Assembly: GCA_024643405.1 (NCBI GenBank)
Contig: JAHENA010000016.1
Location: forward strand, 1 to 41,901
Direction of reading: 5' to 3'
Length of the DNA: 41,901 bases
Origin: Flavobacteriales bacterium
GTDB lineage: Bacteria; Bacteroidota; Bacteroidia; Flavobacteriales; Flavobacteriaceae
The notes under the pieces are model-generated. The model saw nothing but the letters and a program-made list of their open reading frames with translations. It was not told where the DNA came from and searched no databases. Numbering within the stretch: the stretch's first letter is position 1; the number at the start of each line of letters is the position of its first letter. A program made the translations under genes and the position numbers. Below are positions 26,572 through 35,509 of this stretch, piece after piece.

Positions 26572-27156
26572 TTATAAATTTTTTAAAGCTTGCTTAATAA
26601 TGGTTTCAACAGTTGCGTCTGGTTGTGACATTATAATTTTATCAATTACACGTTCTGCTTGCTTTTTAACAAAACCAAGTACTTCTAAGGCAGATAACGC
26701 CTCATCTTTGTTGGTATTGCCTTTAGAAACAGAAACTTCATCAATATCATAAATTTTTAAAACTTTATCTTTTAATTCAATAATAACCCTTTGCGCTGTT
26801 TTGGTACCAATTCCTTTTATCGACTGTATTAAAACAACATCACCAGTTGCAATTCCTTCCCTTATTTGCTTAGGGGTTAAAGAAGACAACATGGTTCGTG
26901 CTATATTCGCTCCAATACCACTTACAGATATTAAAAGTCTGAAAATTTCACGTTCAGCCAATGAAGAAAATCCAAACAAAGTATGAGAGTCTTCCTTAAC
27001 CTGTAAATGGGTATACAATTTCAGATTTTCTTGGTCAGGAATTTGAGAATATGTATGTAGTGAAATATTGAGTAAATAGCCCACACCATTACAGTCAATA
27101 ACCACATCTGTTGGATTTTTTTCTATAAGTTTCCCCTGAATATGTGTTATCATCAA
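26572..27156 (-). CDS. ruvA: Holliday junction branch migration protein RuvA
   Basis: 194 residues: N-terminal OB-fold (MITHIQGKLIEKNPTDVVID), two helix-hairpin-helix motifs (VSGIG at 78-82 and IKGIG at 113-117) for DNA backbone binding, and a C-terminal three-helix domain (about 148-194) that contacts RuvB. The RuvA tetramer holds the four-way junction while RuvB pumps DNA. The second ATG (M2) is an equally good start. It is the first gene of a two-gene transcript with sprA, while ruvB is 4 kb upstream in a separate transcript. Confidence 0.97.
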   Translation of the reverse strand: MMITHIQGKLIEKNPTDVVIDCNGVGYLLNISLHTYSQIPDQENLKLYTHLQVKEDSHTLFGFSSLAEREIFRLLISVSGIGANIARTMLSSLTPKQIREGIATGDVVLIQSIKGIGTKTAQRVIIELKDKVLKIYDIDEVSVSKGNTNKDEALSALEVLGFVKKQAERVIDKIIMSQPDATVETIIKQALKNL

Positions 27157-27175
27157 AAAATGTTAGTTAGCCTTT

Positions 27176-27205
27176 CAAATGTAATAAAATAATTATCAAT
27201 TCAAA
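27176..27205 (-). promoter_or_regulatory. Bacteroidota-type promoter of the ruvA-sprA operon (TTTG-N18-TACATTTG)
   Basis: On the minus strand TTTG (27205-27202) and, 18 bases on, TACATTTG (27183-27176). The -33 box directly abuts the maeB stop codon. The predicted start is about 13 nt before the ruvA ATG. The -7 box is the same octamer as at gcvH. Confidence 0.7.
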
Positions 27206-29506
27206 TTACTTAGTTTTCGCTCTTTCTTGTTCATACTTTTCCTTTTGCTGCGCATCAACAACGGCCACAGAAGTCATATTTACAATCTCATCAACACTTG
27301 CTCCCAATTGTAAAATATGAACGGGCTTACGCATACCCATCATGATTGGCCCAATTGATTCAGCTTCATTTAATTCCTTCAATAACTTATAAGTAATATT
27401 GGCAGAGTCTAAATTTGGAAAAATTAAGGCATTTACTTTTTTCCCTACTAGTTTTGAAAACGGGAATCGTTCACGCAACATTTCATCATTTAAGGCAAAA
27501 TCCGTTTGTAATTCTCCATCAACCATCAAATCCGGATAATGACGATGTAAAAATGCTACCGCATCGCGCACTTTAGACGCTCTCTCATTATTTGAAGACC
27601 CGAAGTTTGAATAAGAAATCATAGCCATAACGGGTTGCATTCCAAACATCTTAATCACTTTTGATGTCATTTGTGCAATTTTAGCCAAGTCTTTTGATGA
27701 CGGGTCAATATTAATGGAAGTATCACTTAAAAACATTGGACCACGCTTGGTCATCATAATATTTGTAGTAGCAATTCGAGTGGCTCCTGGAGCCAACCCT
27801 ATAAGTTCCAACATGGGCTTAACCACCGATGGATAGTTTCTTGAATATCCTGAAATTAAGGCATCTGCATCTCCTTCATTCACCATCATAGCCGCAAAGT
27901 AATTACGCTCTCGCATTAAACGCTGTGCGGAATAATAAGTAATACCTCTGCGCTTGCGTTGTTCCCAATATACTTTGGCATATTTGTTTTTTCGACTATC
28001 TTCTTTTTCAGATTTAGGATCTATTATAGTGACATCGTGTTCATCAAATTCAATTTCAGCCATGAGTCGTTTTATGGTTTCTCTACGACCCAAAAGTATT
28101 GGTTTAGCGATACCTTCATCATGGGCTATTTGTGCCGCTTTTAAAACCGCCAATTGATCACCTTCAGCAAAGACCACACGTTTAGGGTTTAATTTAGCCC
28201 TATTCATTAAAAGTCTCACTATTTTATTATCAGACCCCATACGCTCAAGAAGCGATTCTTTATACTTTTCCCAATCGGTAATTGGTTCTTTTGCCACACC
28301 GCTTTCCATAGCCGCTTTAGCTACTGCAGGAGGTACCTCAGCAATTAAACGCGGGTCAAAAGGTTTTGGAATGATATATTCCTTGCCGAAAGTTAATTTT
28401 GTTTCACCATAAGCAATATTCACTTGTTCTGGTACAGACTCTTTAGCTAATTTTGCTAGGGCTTTTACGGCTGCCATTTTCATGGCCTCATTAATTTTTG
28501 TGGCTCTTACATCTAAAGCACCTCTAAATATATAGGGAAAACCGAGTACATTATTTACCTGGTTAGGATGGTCACTTCTTCCAGTAGCCATGATAATATC
28601 CTTACGTGTTGCTATTGCCTTGTTGTAAGCAATTTCAGGATCTGGATTAGCCATGGCAAAAACAATTGGATTTTTTGCCATTGACACTAACATTTCAGGT
28701 TCTACAACATCTGCTTTTGATAACCCAATAAACACGTCAGCACCTTTCATTGCCTCTACAAGGGTGCTGATATTTCTTCCTGTTGAGTATTCTGCTTTTT
28801 CCGAGGATAGATTTTCACGATCATTTCTTATAACACCTTTACTATCTAGCATTACAATATTTTCACGTTTCGCTCCAAAGGCCTGGTACAATCTTGTACA
28901 TGAAATAGCCGCAGCACCCGCACCATTAATCACTATTTTTACTTTATCTATTTTCTTTTTTGAAAGTTCTAGAGCATTCAATAATGCAGCAGCAGATATA
29001 ATAGCCGTTCCATGTTGGTCATCATGCATTAAAGGAATATCAAGTTCTTCTTTTAAACGTCTTTCAATTTCGAAAGCTTCTGGCGCTTTAATATCTTCTA
29101 AGTTTATACCGCCGAATGTTGGCGCTATATTTTTTACGGTTTGAATAAATTCTTCAATATTCTCTGTGCCAACTTCTATATCAAACACATCAATATCAGC
29201 AAAAATTTTAAACAACAAACCTTTCCCTTCCATAACAGGTTTAGAGGCTTCTGGCCCTATGTTTCCTAAACCTAAAACAGCAGTTCCATTAGAAATAACT
29301 GCGACAAGATTTCCCTTAGCTGTATATTTATAGACATTATTAATGTCCTTTTCTATTTCTAAACAAGGTTCTGCAACACCTGGTGAGTAAGCTAGTGATA
29401 AATCTCTCTGTGTCGCATATTTTTTGGTTGGAACAACTTTAATCTTTCCTGGTGTTGGCTTTGCGTGATATATTAAAGCCTCTCTCCTTTTACTTTGCTT
29501 ACTCAT
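27206..29506 (-). CDS. maeB: NADP-dependent malic enzyme with C-terminal phosphotransacetylase-like domain
   Basis: 766 residues in two parts. Residues about 1-430 form the malic enzyme: [11 protein letters not shown] (38-48), the catalytic-loop HDDQHGTAI, the dinucleotide-binding [15 protein letters not shown] and the substrate-site ANPDPE. Residues about 435-760 resemble phosphate acetyl/butyryl transferases ([35 protein letters not shown]-like region, [17 protein letters not shown]), the known MaeB-type fusion, where the extra domain is thought to be regulatory. The enzyme converts malate to pyruvate plus CO2, yielding NADPH. Upstream is a -7 box TATCTTTG, so it is probably transcribed on its own. 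Confidence 0.95.
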   Translation of the reverse strand: MSKQSKRREALIYHAKPTPGKIKVVPTKKYATQRDLSLAYSPGVAEPCLEIEKDINNVYKYTAKGNLVAVISNGTAVLGLGNIGPEASKPVMEGKGLLFKIFADIDVFDIEVGTENIEEFIQTVKNIAPTFGGINLEDIKAPEAFEIERRLKEELDIPLMHDDQHGTAIISAAALLNALELSKKKIDKVKIVINGAGAAAISCTRLYQAFGAKRENIVMLDSKGVIRNDRENLSSEKAEYSTGRNISTLVEAMKGADVFIGLSKADVVEPEMLVSMAKNPIVFAMANPDPEIAYNKAIATRKDIIMATGRSDHPNQVNNVLGFPYIFRGALDVRATKINEAMKMAAVKALAKLAKESVPEQVNIAYGETKLTFGKEYIIPKPFDPRLIAEVPPAVAKAAMESGVAKEPITDWEKYKESLLERMGSDNKIVRLLMNRAKLNPKRVVFAEGDQLAVLKAAQIAHDEGIAKPILLGRRETIKRLMAEIEFDEHDVTIIDPKSEKEDSRKNKYAKVYWEQRKRRGITYYSAQRLMRERNYFAAMMVNEGDADALISGYSRNYPSVVKPMLELIGLAPGATRIATTNIMMTKRGPMFLSDTSINIDPSSKDLAKIAQMTSKVIKMFGMQPVMAMISYSNFGSSNNERASKVRDAVAFLHRHYPDLMVDGELQTDFALNDEMLRERFPFSKLVGKKVNALIFPNLDSANITYKLLKELNEAESIGPIMMGMRKPVHILQLGASVDEIVNMTSVAVVDAQQKEKYEQERAKTK

Positions 29507-29534
29507 TATCTTTTAATTTAAAAAATCGGAATAA

Positions 29535-29542
29535 CAAAGATA
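29535..29542 (-). promoter_or_regulatory. Candidate -7 box (TATCTTTG) for maeB
   Basis: An exact TAnnTTTG match on the minus strand, 29 nt ahead of the maeB ATG and the same octamer as at cyoE. The expected -33 position has no TTG, so strength may be modest. Confidence 0.45.
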
Positions 29543-29563
29543 AGAATCTCACTACGGAAACTA

Positions 29564-30487
29564 CTATTCTTTTAGAAATTTGATGTTTCTTTTTAAACCA
29601 GAAAATTTGGTTCTTTTTACTGCTGAGTTTTTGAATATTTTCTTAAAAACATCTTCCGTAATTTCTTCCCAATCCTTTTTTGACATGGATAATAATTCTG
29701 GATTTGGATTAAATAGTGGCTCATTATGAGATTTTGAAAATCTATTCCAAGGACAAACATCTTGGCAAATATCACAGCCAAACATCCAATCATCCAGCTT
29801 TCCTTTGAATTCTAATGGTATATTTTCTTTTAATTCAATAGTAAAATAAGAAATACATTTACTACCATCTACCACAAATGGTGCAACTATAGCTTCAGTT
29901 GGACAGGCATCAATACAAGCCGTACAAGTGCCACAATGATCTGTTGTAGCTGTATCATATTCCAACTCTAAATCAACAATCAATTCCGCTATAAAAAAAA
30001 ACGAACCCACTTGCTGAGAAAGTAAATTACTGTTTTTTCCAATCCACCCTAATCCGCTTTTGGCTGCCCATGCTTTATCAAGAACAGGTGCCGAATCAAC
30101 AAAAGCCCGTCCATAAACTTCGCCAATTTCTTCCTGAATAAAATGTAAAAGTGATTTGAGTTTCTCCTTAATTACAAAATGATAGTCAGTTCCGTATGCA
30201 TATTTGGATAGTTTGTAACTGTTTTTGTTTTGTTCTTCTGAGGGGAAATAATTCAACAATAATGAAATAACAGATTTTGAATCATCTACTAGTTTTGTTG
30301 GATCCAATCGTTTATCAAAATGATTTTCCATGTATTGCATTTCGCCATGCATATTGTTGTTCAACCACTTTTCAAGTCTTGGTGCTTCTTGTTCTAAAAA
30401 CGCGGCTTTACTAATACCGCAAGATAAAAAACCGAGGCGTTTAGCTTCGGTTTTGATTAATTGGGTATGCTTTGTTTTAAGGCTCAA
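29564..30487 (-). CDS. queG: Epoxyqueuosine reductase QueG
   Basis: 307 residues. Two [4Fe-4S] ligand sets are visible: C185, C188, C191, C195 ([12 protein letters not shown]) and C211, C238, C241, C245 ([10 protein letters not shown]). The cobalamin-binding N-terminal half includes [24 protein letters not shown], in which D131 corresponds to the catalytic aspartate of the family. QueG reduces epoxyqueuosine to queuosine at the wobble position of tRNAs with GUN anticodons. It lacks the C-terminal HEAT-like extension of long QueG forms and is slightly short. It is 17 nt behind the DUF6090 gene and probably belongs to the ruvB transcript. Confidence 0.95.
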   Translation of the reverse strand: MSLKTKHTQLIKTEAKRLGFLSCGISKAAFLEQEAPRLEKWLNNNMHGEMQYMENHFDKRLDPTKLVDDSKSVISLLLNYFPSEEQNKNSYKLSKYAYGTDYHFVIKEKLKSLLHFIQEEIGEVYGRAFVDSAPVLDKAWAAKSGLGWIGKNSNLLSQQVGSFFFIAELIVDLELEYDTATTDHCGTCTACIDACPTEAIVAPFVVDGSKCISYFTIELKENIPLEFKGKLDDWMFGCDICQDVCPWNRFSKSHNEPLFNPNPELLSMSKKDWEEITEDVFKKIFKNSAVKRTKFSGLKRNIKFLKE

Positions 30488-30504
30488 TTAATGCAAATCA
30501 ATTT

Positions 30505-31521
30505 TTAATCTATTTTAGTATAGGTTGCTTTTCCTTCAATATTTTTACTCAATGTAAACTCCCCTGATTCAATTTTATCAAAATTGAAAATAATGTCATT
30601 ATAATTAAATAACCTATTTTTCAAGAAGTAATATTTTGCATTTGAAAATTTTTCAGAACTTACTAATAAAAGACCATCTTCACTTGTTATTTCTAAGTTG
30701 TTCGACCAGTTTCCTACACTTTCTTTCAATCTATAAATACCTACTGTTTTTTGCAAAAGCGTTGAATCGCTTGAAATGTAACTCACAATCTCTGGAATAG
30801 AATCTTCATTTTTAACAATCTTTGCAATATCTTTATAAGCATTTATAGCATTAATCCTAAATCTTTGACTCTGCCTAAAAACCCACCTATAGTCATTCAC
30901 ATAAGAAGCTACTTGATTTTTATGACTTATATCATTAAGGTAATAATCAATTGCTTCGTCAGTAAAATTTCCTAGTAAGAGTTGTTGCGCCCATTTTTGT
31001 TTGTAATAGCTGTCAATATTATCATACACGGTTTTTTGCATTCTTCTATTAGATAGATCTATATAAGTTTTATAAACAACATACAAATTCTTTAAATCTT
31101 TTAGCAAAGTTTTACGTTCTTCCGAAACATTATCAATATTTAGCATCAAATTATCATAACCATTTGTTTGTACTTCATGACTATCATAATATAATTCAAT
31201 TAATTGAACTTTTCCTGATTTATAATCCTCATAAGTATATTTGTTATTTAGAATGATGTCTTGAATTGAATCGGATCTTTTAAACCTATCAAATAAACTA
31301 AGGGATTCTGTGATGTCAGTTAATAAATCAACCTGAATTTCTTTAAGAATAGTTGCTATCTTTTCATTATTTTTTCTTTTCTCATTGGCATTGTTAATGT
31401 TTAATGCAATAAGAATTCCAAAGACGACAAGAAGTATTTCACCGATAGCGTAGAAAATATATTGGCTCGCTTTATTTTGAGTCAATAATGTTTGTCGAAT
31501 TCTTCGAAAAAATTTAATCAT
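30505..31521 (-). CDS. DUF6090-type membrane-anchored protein of unknown function
   Basis: 338 residues beginning MIKFFRRIRQTLLTQNKASQYIFYAIGEILLVVFGILIALNINNANEKRKN. The basic amphipathic start, single TM helix (about 24-42) and following coiled region are the hallmark of the DUF6090 family, very common in Flavobacteriia and often multicopy. The remaining 290 residues are soluble, charged and mostly helical, ending in a beta-rich tail. Nothing in the sequence gives a function. It lies 5 nt after the ruvB stop and 17 nt before queG, as an unrelated cargo gene inside a housekeeping operon. Confidence 0.8.
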   Translation of the reverse strand: MIKFFRRIRQTLLTQNKASQYIFYAIGEILLVVFGILIALNINNANEKRKNNEKIATILKEIQVDLLTDITESLSLFDRFKRSDSIQDIILNNKYTYEDYKSGKVQLIELYYDSHEVQTNGYDNLMLNIDNVSEERKTLLKDLKNLYVVYKTYIDLSNRRMQKTVYDNIDSYYKQKWAQQLLLGNFTDEAIDYYLNDISHKNQVASYVNDYRWVFRQSQRFRINAINAYKDIAKIVKNEDSIPEIVSYISSDSTLLQKTVGIYRLKESVGNWSNNLEITSEDGLLLVSSEKFSNAKYYFLKNRLFNYNDIIFNFDKIESGEFTLSKNIEGKATYTKID

Positions 31522-31526
31522 CCTTA

Positions 31527-32549
31527 TTAAAATAATCCCCCTTGAATATTCCCTTTAATTTTACCCAGATGTTTATAAGCAAGTTCGGTTACTTCTCTAC
31601 CACGAGGTGTGCGCATTATAAATCCTTGTTGTATTAAAAAAGGTTCATAAACCTCTTCAATGGTTTCTGTGCTTTCACTAACCGCCGTTGCAATAGTTGT
31701 AATTCCGACAGGGCCACCTTTAAATTTGTCAATGATGGTAGTTAATATTTTATTGTCCATTTCATCCAATCCGTGTGCATCCACATTTAAGGCCTCAAGG
31801 GCAAATTTTGCTATTTTAATATCTATACTTCCATTCCCTTTTATTTGAGCAAAATCGCGAACCCGACGCAACAACGCATTTGCAATTCTTGGTGTTCCTC
31901 TGCTTCTCCCAGCAATTTCAATAGCTGCTTCCATCGAAATGGGCACATCCAAAATAGATCCACTACGCTGGAGTATGGTTGTTAATAATTCGGTGTTATA
32001 ATACTGCAATCTGCTTTGAATACCAAAACGAGCTCGCATTGGTGAGGTCAGCAAACCTGAACGGGTAGTGGCACCAATTAAAGTAAAGGGATTTAAATTG
32101 ATTTGAACAGTTCGGGCATTAGGTCCAGACTCAATCATGATATCAATCTTGTAATCTTCCATCGCCGAATACAAATATTCTTCAACAATGGGACTGAGAC
32201 GATGAATTTCATCAATAAATAAGACATCTCGTTCTTCAAGATTGGTGAGTAAGCCCGCCAAATCACCAGGTTTGTCCAAAACTGGCCCTGAGGTCACCTT
32301 AATGCCAACATTTAATTCATTAGCCAAAATATGTGCTAATGTAGTTTTCCCTAAGCCTGGAGGACCATGAAATAAGGTATGATCTAAGGCTTCACTTCTC
32401 TGGTTGGCTGCCTGAACGAAAATTTTAAGATTTTCCAACACTTGATCTTGTCCCGTAAAATCTTCAAAAGTGAAAGGTCTTAACTTTCTTTCTACATCAA
32501 ATTCTTCGGGAGAAAAATTTTCGCTTGTTGGATTTAAGTTTTCATTCAT
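31527..32549 (-). CDS. ruvB: Holliday junction branch migration helicase RuvB
   Basis: About 340 residues from the ATG at 32549 ([17 protein letters not shown]). Walker [10 protein letters not shown] (62-70), Walker B DEIH (113-116), sensor 1 GATTR and arginine-finger region RARFGI, then the C-terminal winged-helix domain. RuvB is the hexameric AAA+ motor that drives branch migration with RuvA. I chose this start because the longer reading from 32600 would run through the terminator hairpin of the upstream OmpA-like gene and adds 17 residues unlike RuvB. With the -7 box at 32556-32563 the mRNA would have almost no leader. Confidence 0.95.
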   Translation of the reverse strand: MNENLNPTSENFSPEEFDVERKLRPFTFEDFTGQDQVLENLKIFVQAANQRSEALDHTLFHGPPGLGKTTLAHILANELNVGIKVTSGPVLDKPGDLAGLLTNLEERDVLFIDEIHRLSPIVEEYLYSAMEDYKIDIMIESGPNARTVQINLNPFTLIGATTRSGLLTSPMRARFGIQSRLQYYNTELLTTILQRSGSILDVPISMEAAIEIAGRSRGTPRIANALLRRVRDFAQIKGNGSIDIKIAKFALEALNVDAHGLDEMDNKILTTIIDKFKGGPVGITTIATAVSESTETIEEVYEPFLIQQGFIMRTPRGREVTELAYKHLGKIKGNIQGGLF

Positions 32550-32555
32550 AACAAA

Positions 32556-32563
32556 CAAATATA
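32556..32563 (-). promoter_or_regulatory. Candidate -7 box (TATATTTG) for ruvB, next to the start codon
   Basis: An exact TAnnTTTG match on the minus strand, ending only 6 nt before the chosen ruvB ATG, so the RNA would begin at or near the start codon. The upstream TTG is missing, since that position is inside the terminator stem. Confidence 0.4.
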
Positions 32564-32565
32564 AA

Positions 32566-32597
32566 GAAAAAGCCTTTCTAAAAATAGAAAGGCTTTT
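32566..32597 (-). terminator. Rho-independent terminator of the adhesin/SprF/OmpA operon
   Basis: A perfect 13-bp stem: AAAAGCCTTTCTA (32568-32580) against TAGAAAGGCTTTT (32585-32597), loop of four, and a T-run at the 3' side on the minus strand. It sits between the OmpA-like gene and ruvB. Confidence 0.9.
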
Positions 32598-32618
32598 CAA
32601 TATTAATGGTATTTTATT

Positions 32619-34505
32619 TTAATTTAAAATTGTGAATTCACAACGTCTGTTTATATCATATTCTTCTTCACTACAAATATCTTCTTTATCACATTTGTTA
32701 AGCGGTTGCATTTCGCCGTAACCAATACTTTTTAAACGATTTCTGTCAATACCCTGACTCACTAAATACTCTAAAGTGGAGGCTGCTCTGCGTTTAGATA
32801 AATCTAGATTATACTGATCTTTTCCACGCGCATCTGTATGTGCCGATACTTCAACTTCCATTGAGGGATACTTTTTCATTAAATCCACCAATACGTTTAA
32901 AGTGGTTGCGGCATCTGCCCTAATATTAGATTTATCAAAATCGAAATATATTTTATCCAAATTAACCTGAACATCGCCCTTTTCATTTTCTTTCACAATT
33001 TCTTCTGCATCAGAAAAAGCCTCTAATGATAAATAAATATTATGTTGAACTTTCCCGTCACTACCTGTTGAAAACTCAATATCCTGAGGAATATAAGCTT
33101 TACGCGTTCCCCGAACTTTATATTTCTTATTTGGTTCAATTTTAAACAAATAGTGTGCGTTTTCGCCAACGATACTGTCTTGTATTACATTACCAGCTTC
33201 ATTAAATAAAGTCACCAAGGCTCCAACAAGTAATTCCTTACTGTTCTTATCTTGAACAATACCTTCCACTTGGTATTTAGTTAAGATGTTTTCTTCTCTA
33301 CCAAAAGAAAGAATCTTATCATACCCAGACCTATTTGAAGAGACATACCCTTTGTTGTCCTTTTCTTTTATAACAAATGCAAAATCATCAAGACTACTGT
33401 TGATTGAACTCCCAAGGTTTACAGGTTTGTCAAATACTCCATTTACCACATTGCATCTAAAAACATCTAATCCTCCAAACCCTTCATGACCATCTGATGC
33501 AAAATATAAGACCCCATAATCACTAATAAATGGAAATTGCTCTCTGTGTTTGGTGTTTATTGTTGATCCCAAATTTTCTGGTTCACTATAAGTTCCATCA
33601 TCATTAATTGTCACTTTATAAATATCAAAACTTCCTAAAGTACCTGGCATATCACTTGCAAAATAAAGTGATTTTTCATCTTTACTTAAAGCTGGATGCT
33701 CTGTACTATATGTGTTTGACGTAAATGGCAACGCCCTTACATTAGTCCAATTGCCATCAACCAATTCTGCTTTATATATTTTAATATGTGCAATACGTTC
33801 TTCATCTGTCTTTTTTCTATTCGAATTGGTTCTGTTAAAATACATGGTTTTACCATCTTTTGTAAAAACGGCGTTACTCTCATGGGTCTCCGTATTTATG
33901 GCATCAGAAAATGCCGTGATACCTGTTAAACCACCTTCTTTAGTTAAGGTAGCATAATACAAATCTAAATAAGGCAAATCGTTCCAAGTATACGTAGGAC
34001 TTTGAGTATTTCTGGTAGAAGCAAAAGCTACTTTATCTTCTCCATAAAAAGACATGCCAAAATCACTCTTAGAATTTGGATCATCTAATTGGTTTAATTT
34101 GAATAGATGAGGTGTTGTTTTTTCACTGTTTTCTATAAACGCCATGGTATTTATTGGCCTATTATAATAAGTACTTAAATACTTATCAGCATCTTTATAA
34201 TTTTGTACACCTTTTAAAGCTTGTGCATATCTAAAATGATATTCAAGATCCAGAGAATCACCATAGGTAATAAATAGCTCGCGATAGTTTTTTATCGCCT
34301 TTTGAAGATTGGCGTTATAAAAATAACTATCAGCCAAATTTTGCAACATTTCCTGTGTATGCTCTTTGGTTTCATAAATTTCAGCCGCTTGGTTATAGGC
34401 TCTCATTTCAAAAAGTTGATTTGCTCTTTTTAAGTTTCCTTTTTGCGCCAATGCAATTCCACCAACTAGTAAAAGGCTTGCAAATATGTATATTTTTGTT
34501 TTCAT
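32619..34505 (-). CDS. OmpA-family protein with TPR, PD40 and CarboxypepD_reg-like domains (PorE-like)
   Basis: About 628 residues from the ATG at 34505, which gives a proper signal peptide (MKTKIYIFASLLLVGGIALA); an ATG at 34517 is also in frame. Order: TPR-like helices (about 25-120), PD40/WD40-like beta-propeller strands with ALSKDEKSLYFASD and VLYFASDGHEGFGG phrases (about 150-410), a carboxypeptidase-regulatory-like beta domain (about 420-500), and a C-terminal OmpA domain whose NLDLSKRRAASTL carries the D and R expected for peptidoglycan binding. The same order occurs in PorE of the type IX system. Its place 18-19 nt behind the SprF gene suggests it anchors that complex to the wall. Confidence 0.88.
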   Translation of the reverse strand: MKTKIYIFASLLLVGGIALAQKGNLKRANQLFEMRAYNQAAEIYETKEHTQEMLQNLADSYFYNANLQKAIKNYRELFITYGDSLDLEYHFRYAQALKGVQNYKDADKYLSTYYNRPINTMAFIENSEKTTPHLFKLNQLDDPNSKSDFGMSFYGEDKVAFASTRNTQSPTYTWNDLPYLDLYYATLTKEGGLTGITAFSDAINTETHESNAVFTKDGKTMYFNRTNSNRKKTDEERIAHIKIYKAELVDGNWTNVRALPFTSNTYSTEHPALSKDEKSLYFASDMPGTLGSFDIYKVTINDDGTYSEPENLGSTINTKHREQFPFISDYGVLYFASDGHEGFGGLDVFRCNVVNGVFDKPVNLGSSINSSLDDFAFVIKEKDNKGYVSSNRSGYDKILSFGREENILTKYQVEGIVQDKNSKELLVGALVTLFNEAGNVIQDSIVGENAHYLFKIEPNKKYKVRGTRKAYIPQDIEFSTGSDGKVQHNIYLSLEAFSDAEEIVKENEKGDVQVNLDKIYFDFDKSNIRADAATTLNVLVDLMKKYPSMEVEVSAHTDARGKDQYNLDLSKRRAASTLEYLVSQGIDRNRLKSIGYGEMQPLNKCDKEDICSEEEYDINRRCEFTILN

Positions 34506-34523
34506 AATTGTAATCATTAATAA

Positions 34524-35480
34524 TTAGAAGAATCTTGGTGAACGGTTATAACCTGCTCTTAAGCCGAATAAATCAATGTCAAACAAAATAAATATTTCGT
34601 GAGATCCTGAATTATAACTTCCTAAGTTAGTTGTTGTGTAATCATATGCATAGCCTATTCTTAAATCTGGAGTGACTCTAAAGTTAACTAATGCACTTAC
34701 AGCATCACCTACCCGATATCCCAATCCAGCTTCAAGTTTTTCATTGATAAGTACGTTAGCAGTTATATCTAACGCCAATGGTGATCCTTTTACAGCTTTT
34801 CCCATAAATGCAGGTTTAAATTTCAGATTGTCATTAATATCAAAAACATAACCTCCTGTGAAATAATAATGCACACTTTGAACACCTGTAGCCACAATAC
34901 CGTTTTCATTTTCAATATGCTTGGTTGACAACATATTTGGGGCTGACAAGCCTAAATAATAATGGTCAGTGAAATAGAAGGCTCCAATACCTATATTAGG
35001 GAATGTTCTGCTAATATTCTCATCAAAAGCAACATCCGTACTAACATCTCCAGACTGCAATACAAAACCATCAAAGTTCGTATTAAACATTGTGAGTCCT
35101 GCTTTTATTCCTAATGACAAATGACTATCCAAGCCCACTGGCAAGACATATGCAAAATCGGCATAGATGTTATTTTCGTCAACAACATTACCTATGTTAT
35201 CATTAGTAAATGATAAGCCTAATTCTATTTTGTCATTAATTGGCTTATGAGCGAAAAAGGTTCCTGTTTTTGGAGCTCCTTCCAAACCAACCCATTGTGT
35301 TCTGTAAAGTCCACCTAGGTTTAATATGTCTTGATCTCCCGTTGCATAAGCTGGGTTAATAACACTCATATTATACATATACTGTGTAAATTGAGGGTCT
35401 TGTTGTGCAAAGCCTTGAAGTGATATAATAATCACACTAAACAGAGCAGCTATTTTATGATATATATTTAAATTTTTCAT
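34524..35480 (-). CDS. PorP/SprF-family type IX secretion membrane protein
   Basis: 318 residues: signal peptide (about residues 8-25, ending GFAQ), then the family hallmark QQDPQFTQYMYNMSVINPAYAT, and a 14-strand-type outer-membrane barrel ending LFDIDLFGLRAGYNRSPRFF. PorP/SprF proteins are outer-membrane partners of type IX cargo. SprF in F. johnsoniae is specifically required to deliver SprB, which has a type B CTD. This gene follows such an adhesin by 29 nt, so it is most likely that adhesin's dedicated partner rather than the core PorP. Confidence 0.93.
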   Translation of the reverse strand: MKNLNIYHKIAALFSVIIISLQGFAQQDPQFTQYMYNMSVINPAYATGDQDILNLGGLYRTQWVGLEGAPKTGTFFAHKPINDKIELGLSFTNDNIGNVVDENNIYADFAYVLPVGLDSHLSLGIKAGLTMFNTNFDGFVLQSGDVSTDVAFDENISRTFPNIGIGAFYFTDHYYLGLSAPNMLSTKHIENENGIVATGVQSVHYYFTGGYVFDINDNLKFKPAFMGKAVKGSPLALDITANVLINEKLEAGLGYRVGDAVSALVNFRVTPDLRIGYAYDYTTTNLGSYNSGSHEIFILFDIDLFGLRAGYNRSPRFF

Positions 35481-35509
35481 TGTTTCTTAAATTTTGATTT
35501 ATCTATAAA

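Noticed and set aside
28653-29144. A long open frame (163 codons) on the plus strand inside maeB
   Set aside because: It is antisense to conserved malic enzyme sequence, has no family features and no promoter, and is explained by codon use of the real gene.
32550-32600. A longer ruvB start adding 17 residues
   Set aside because: The added codons lie over the terminator stem of the upstream operon, and the added residues do not look like a RuvB N-terminus.
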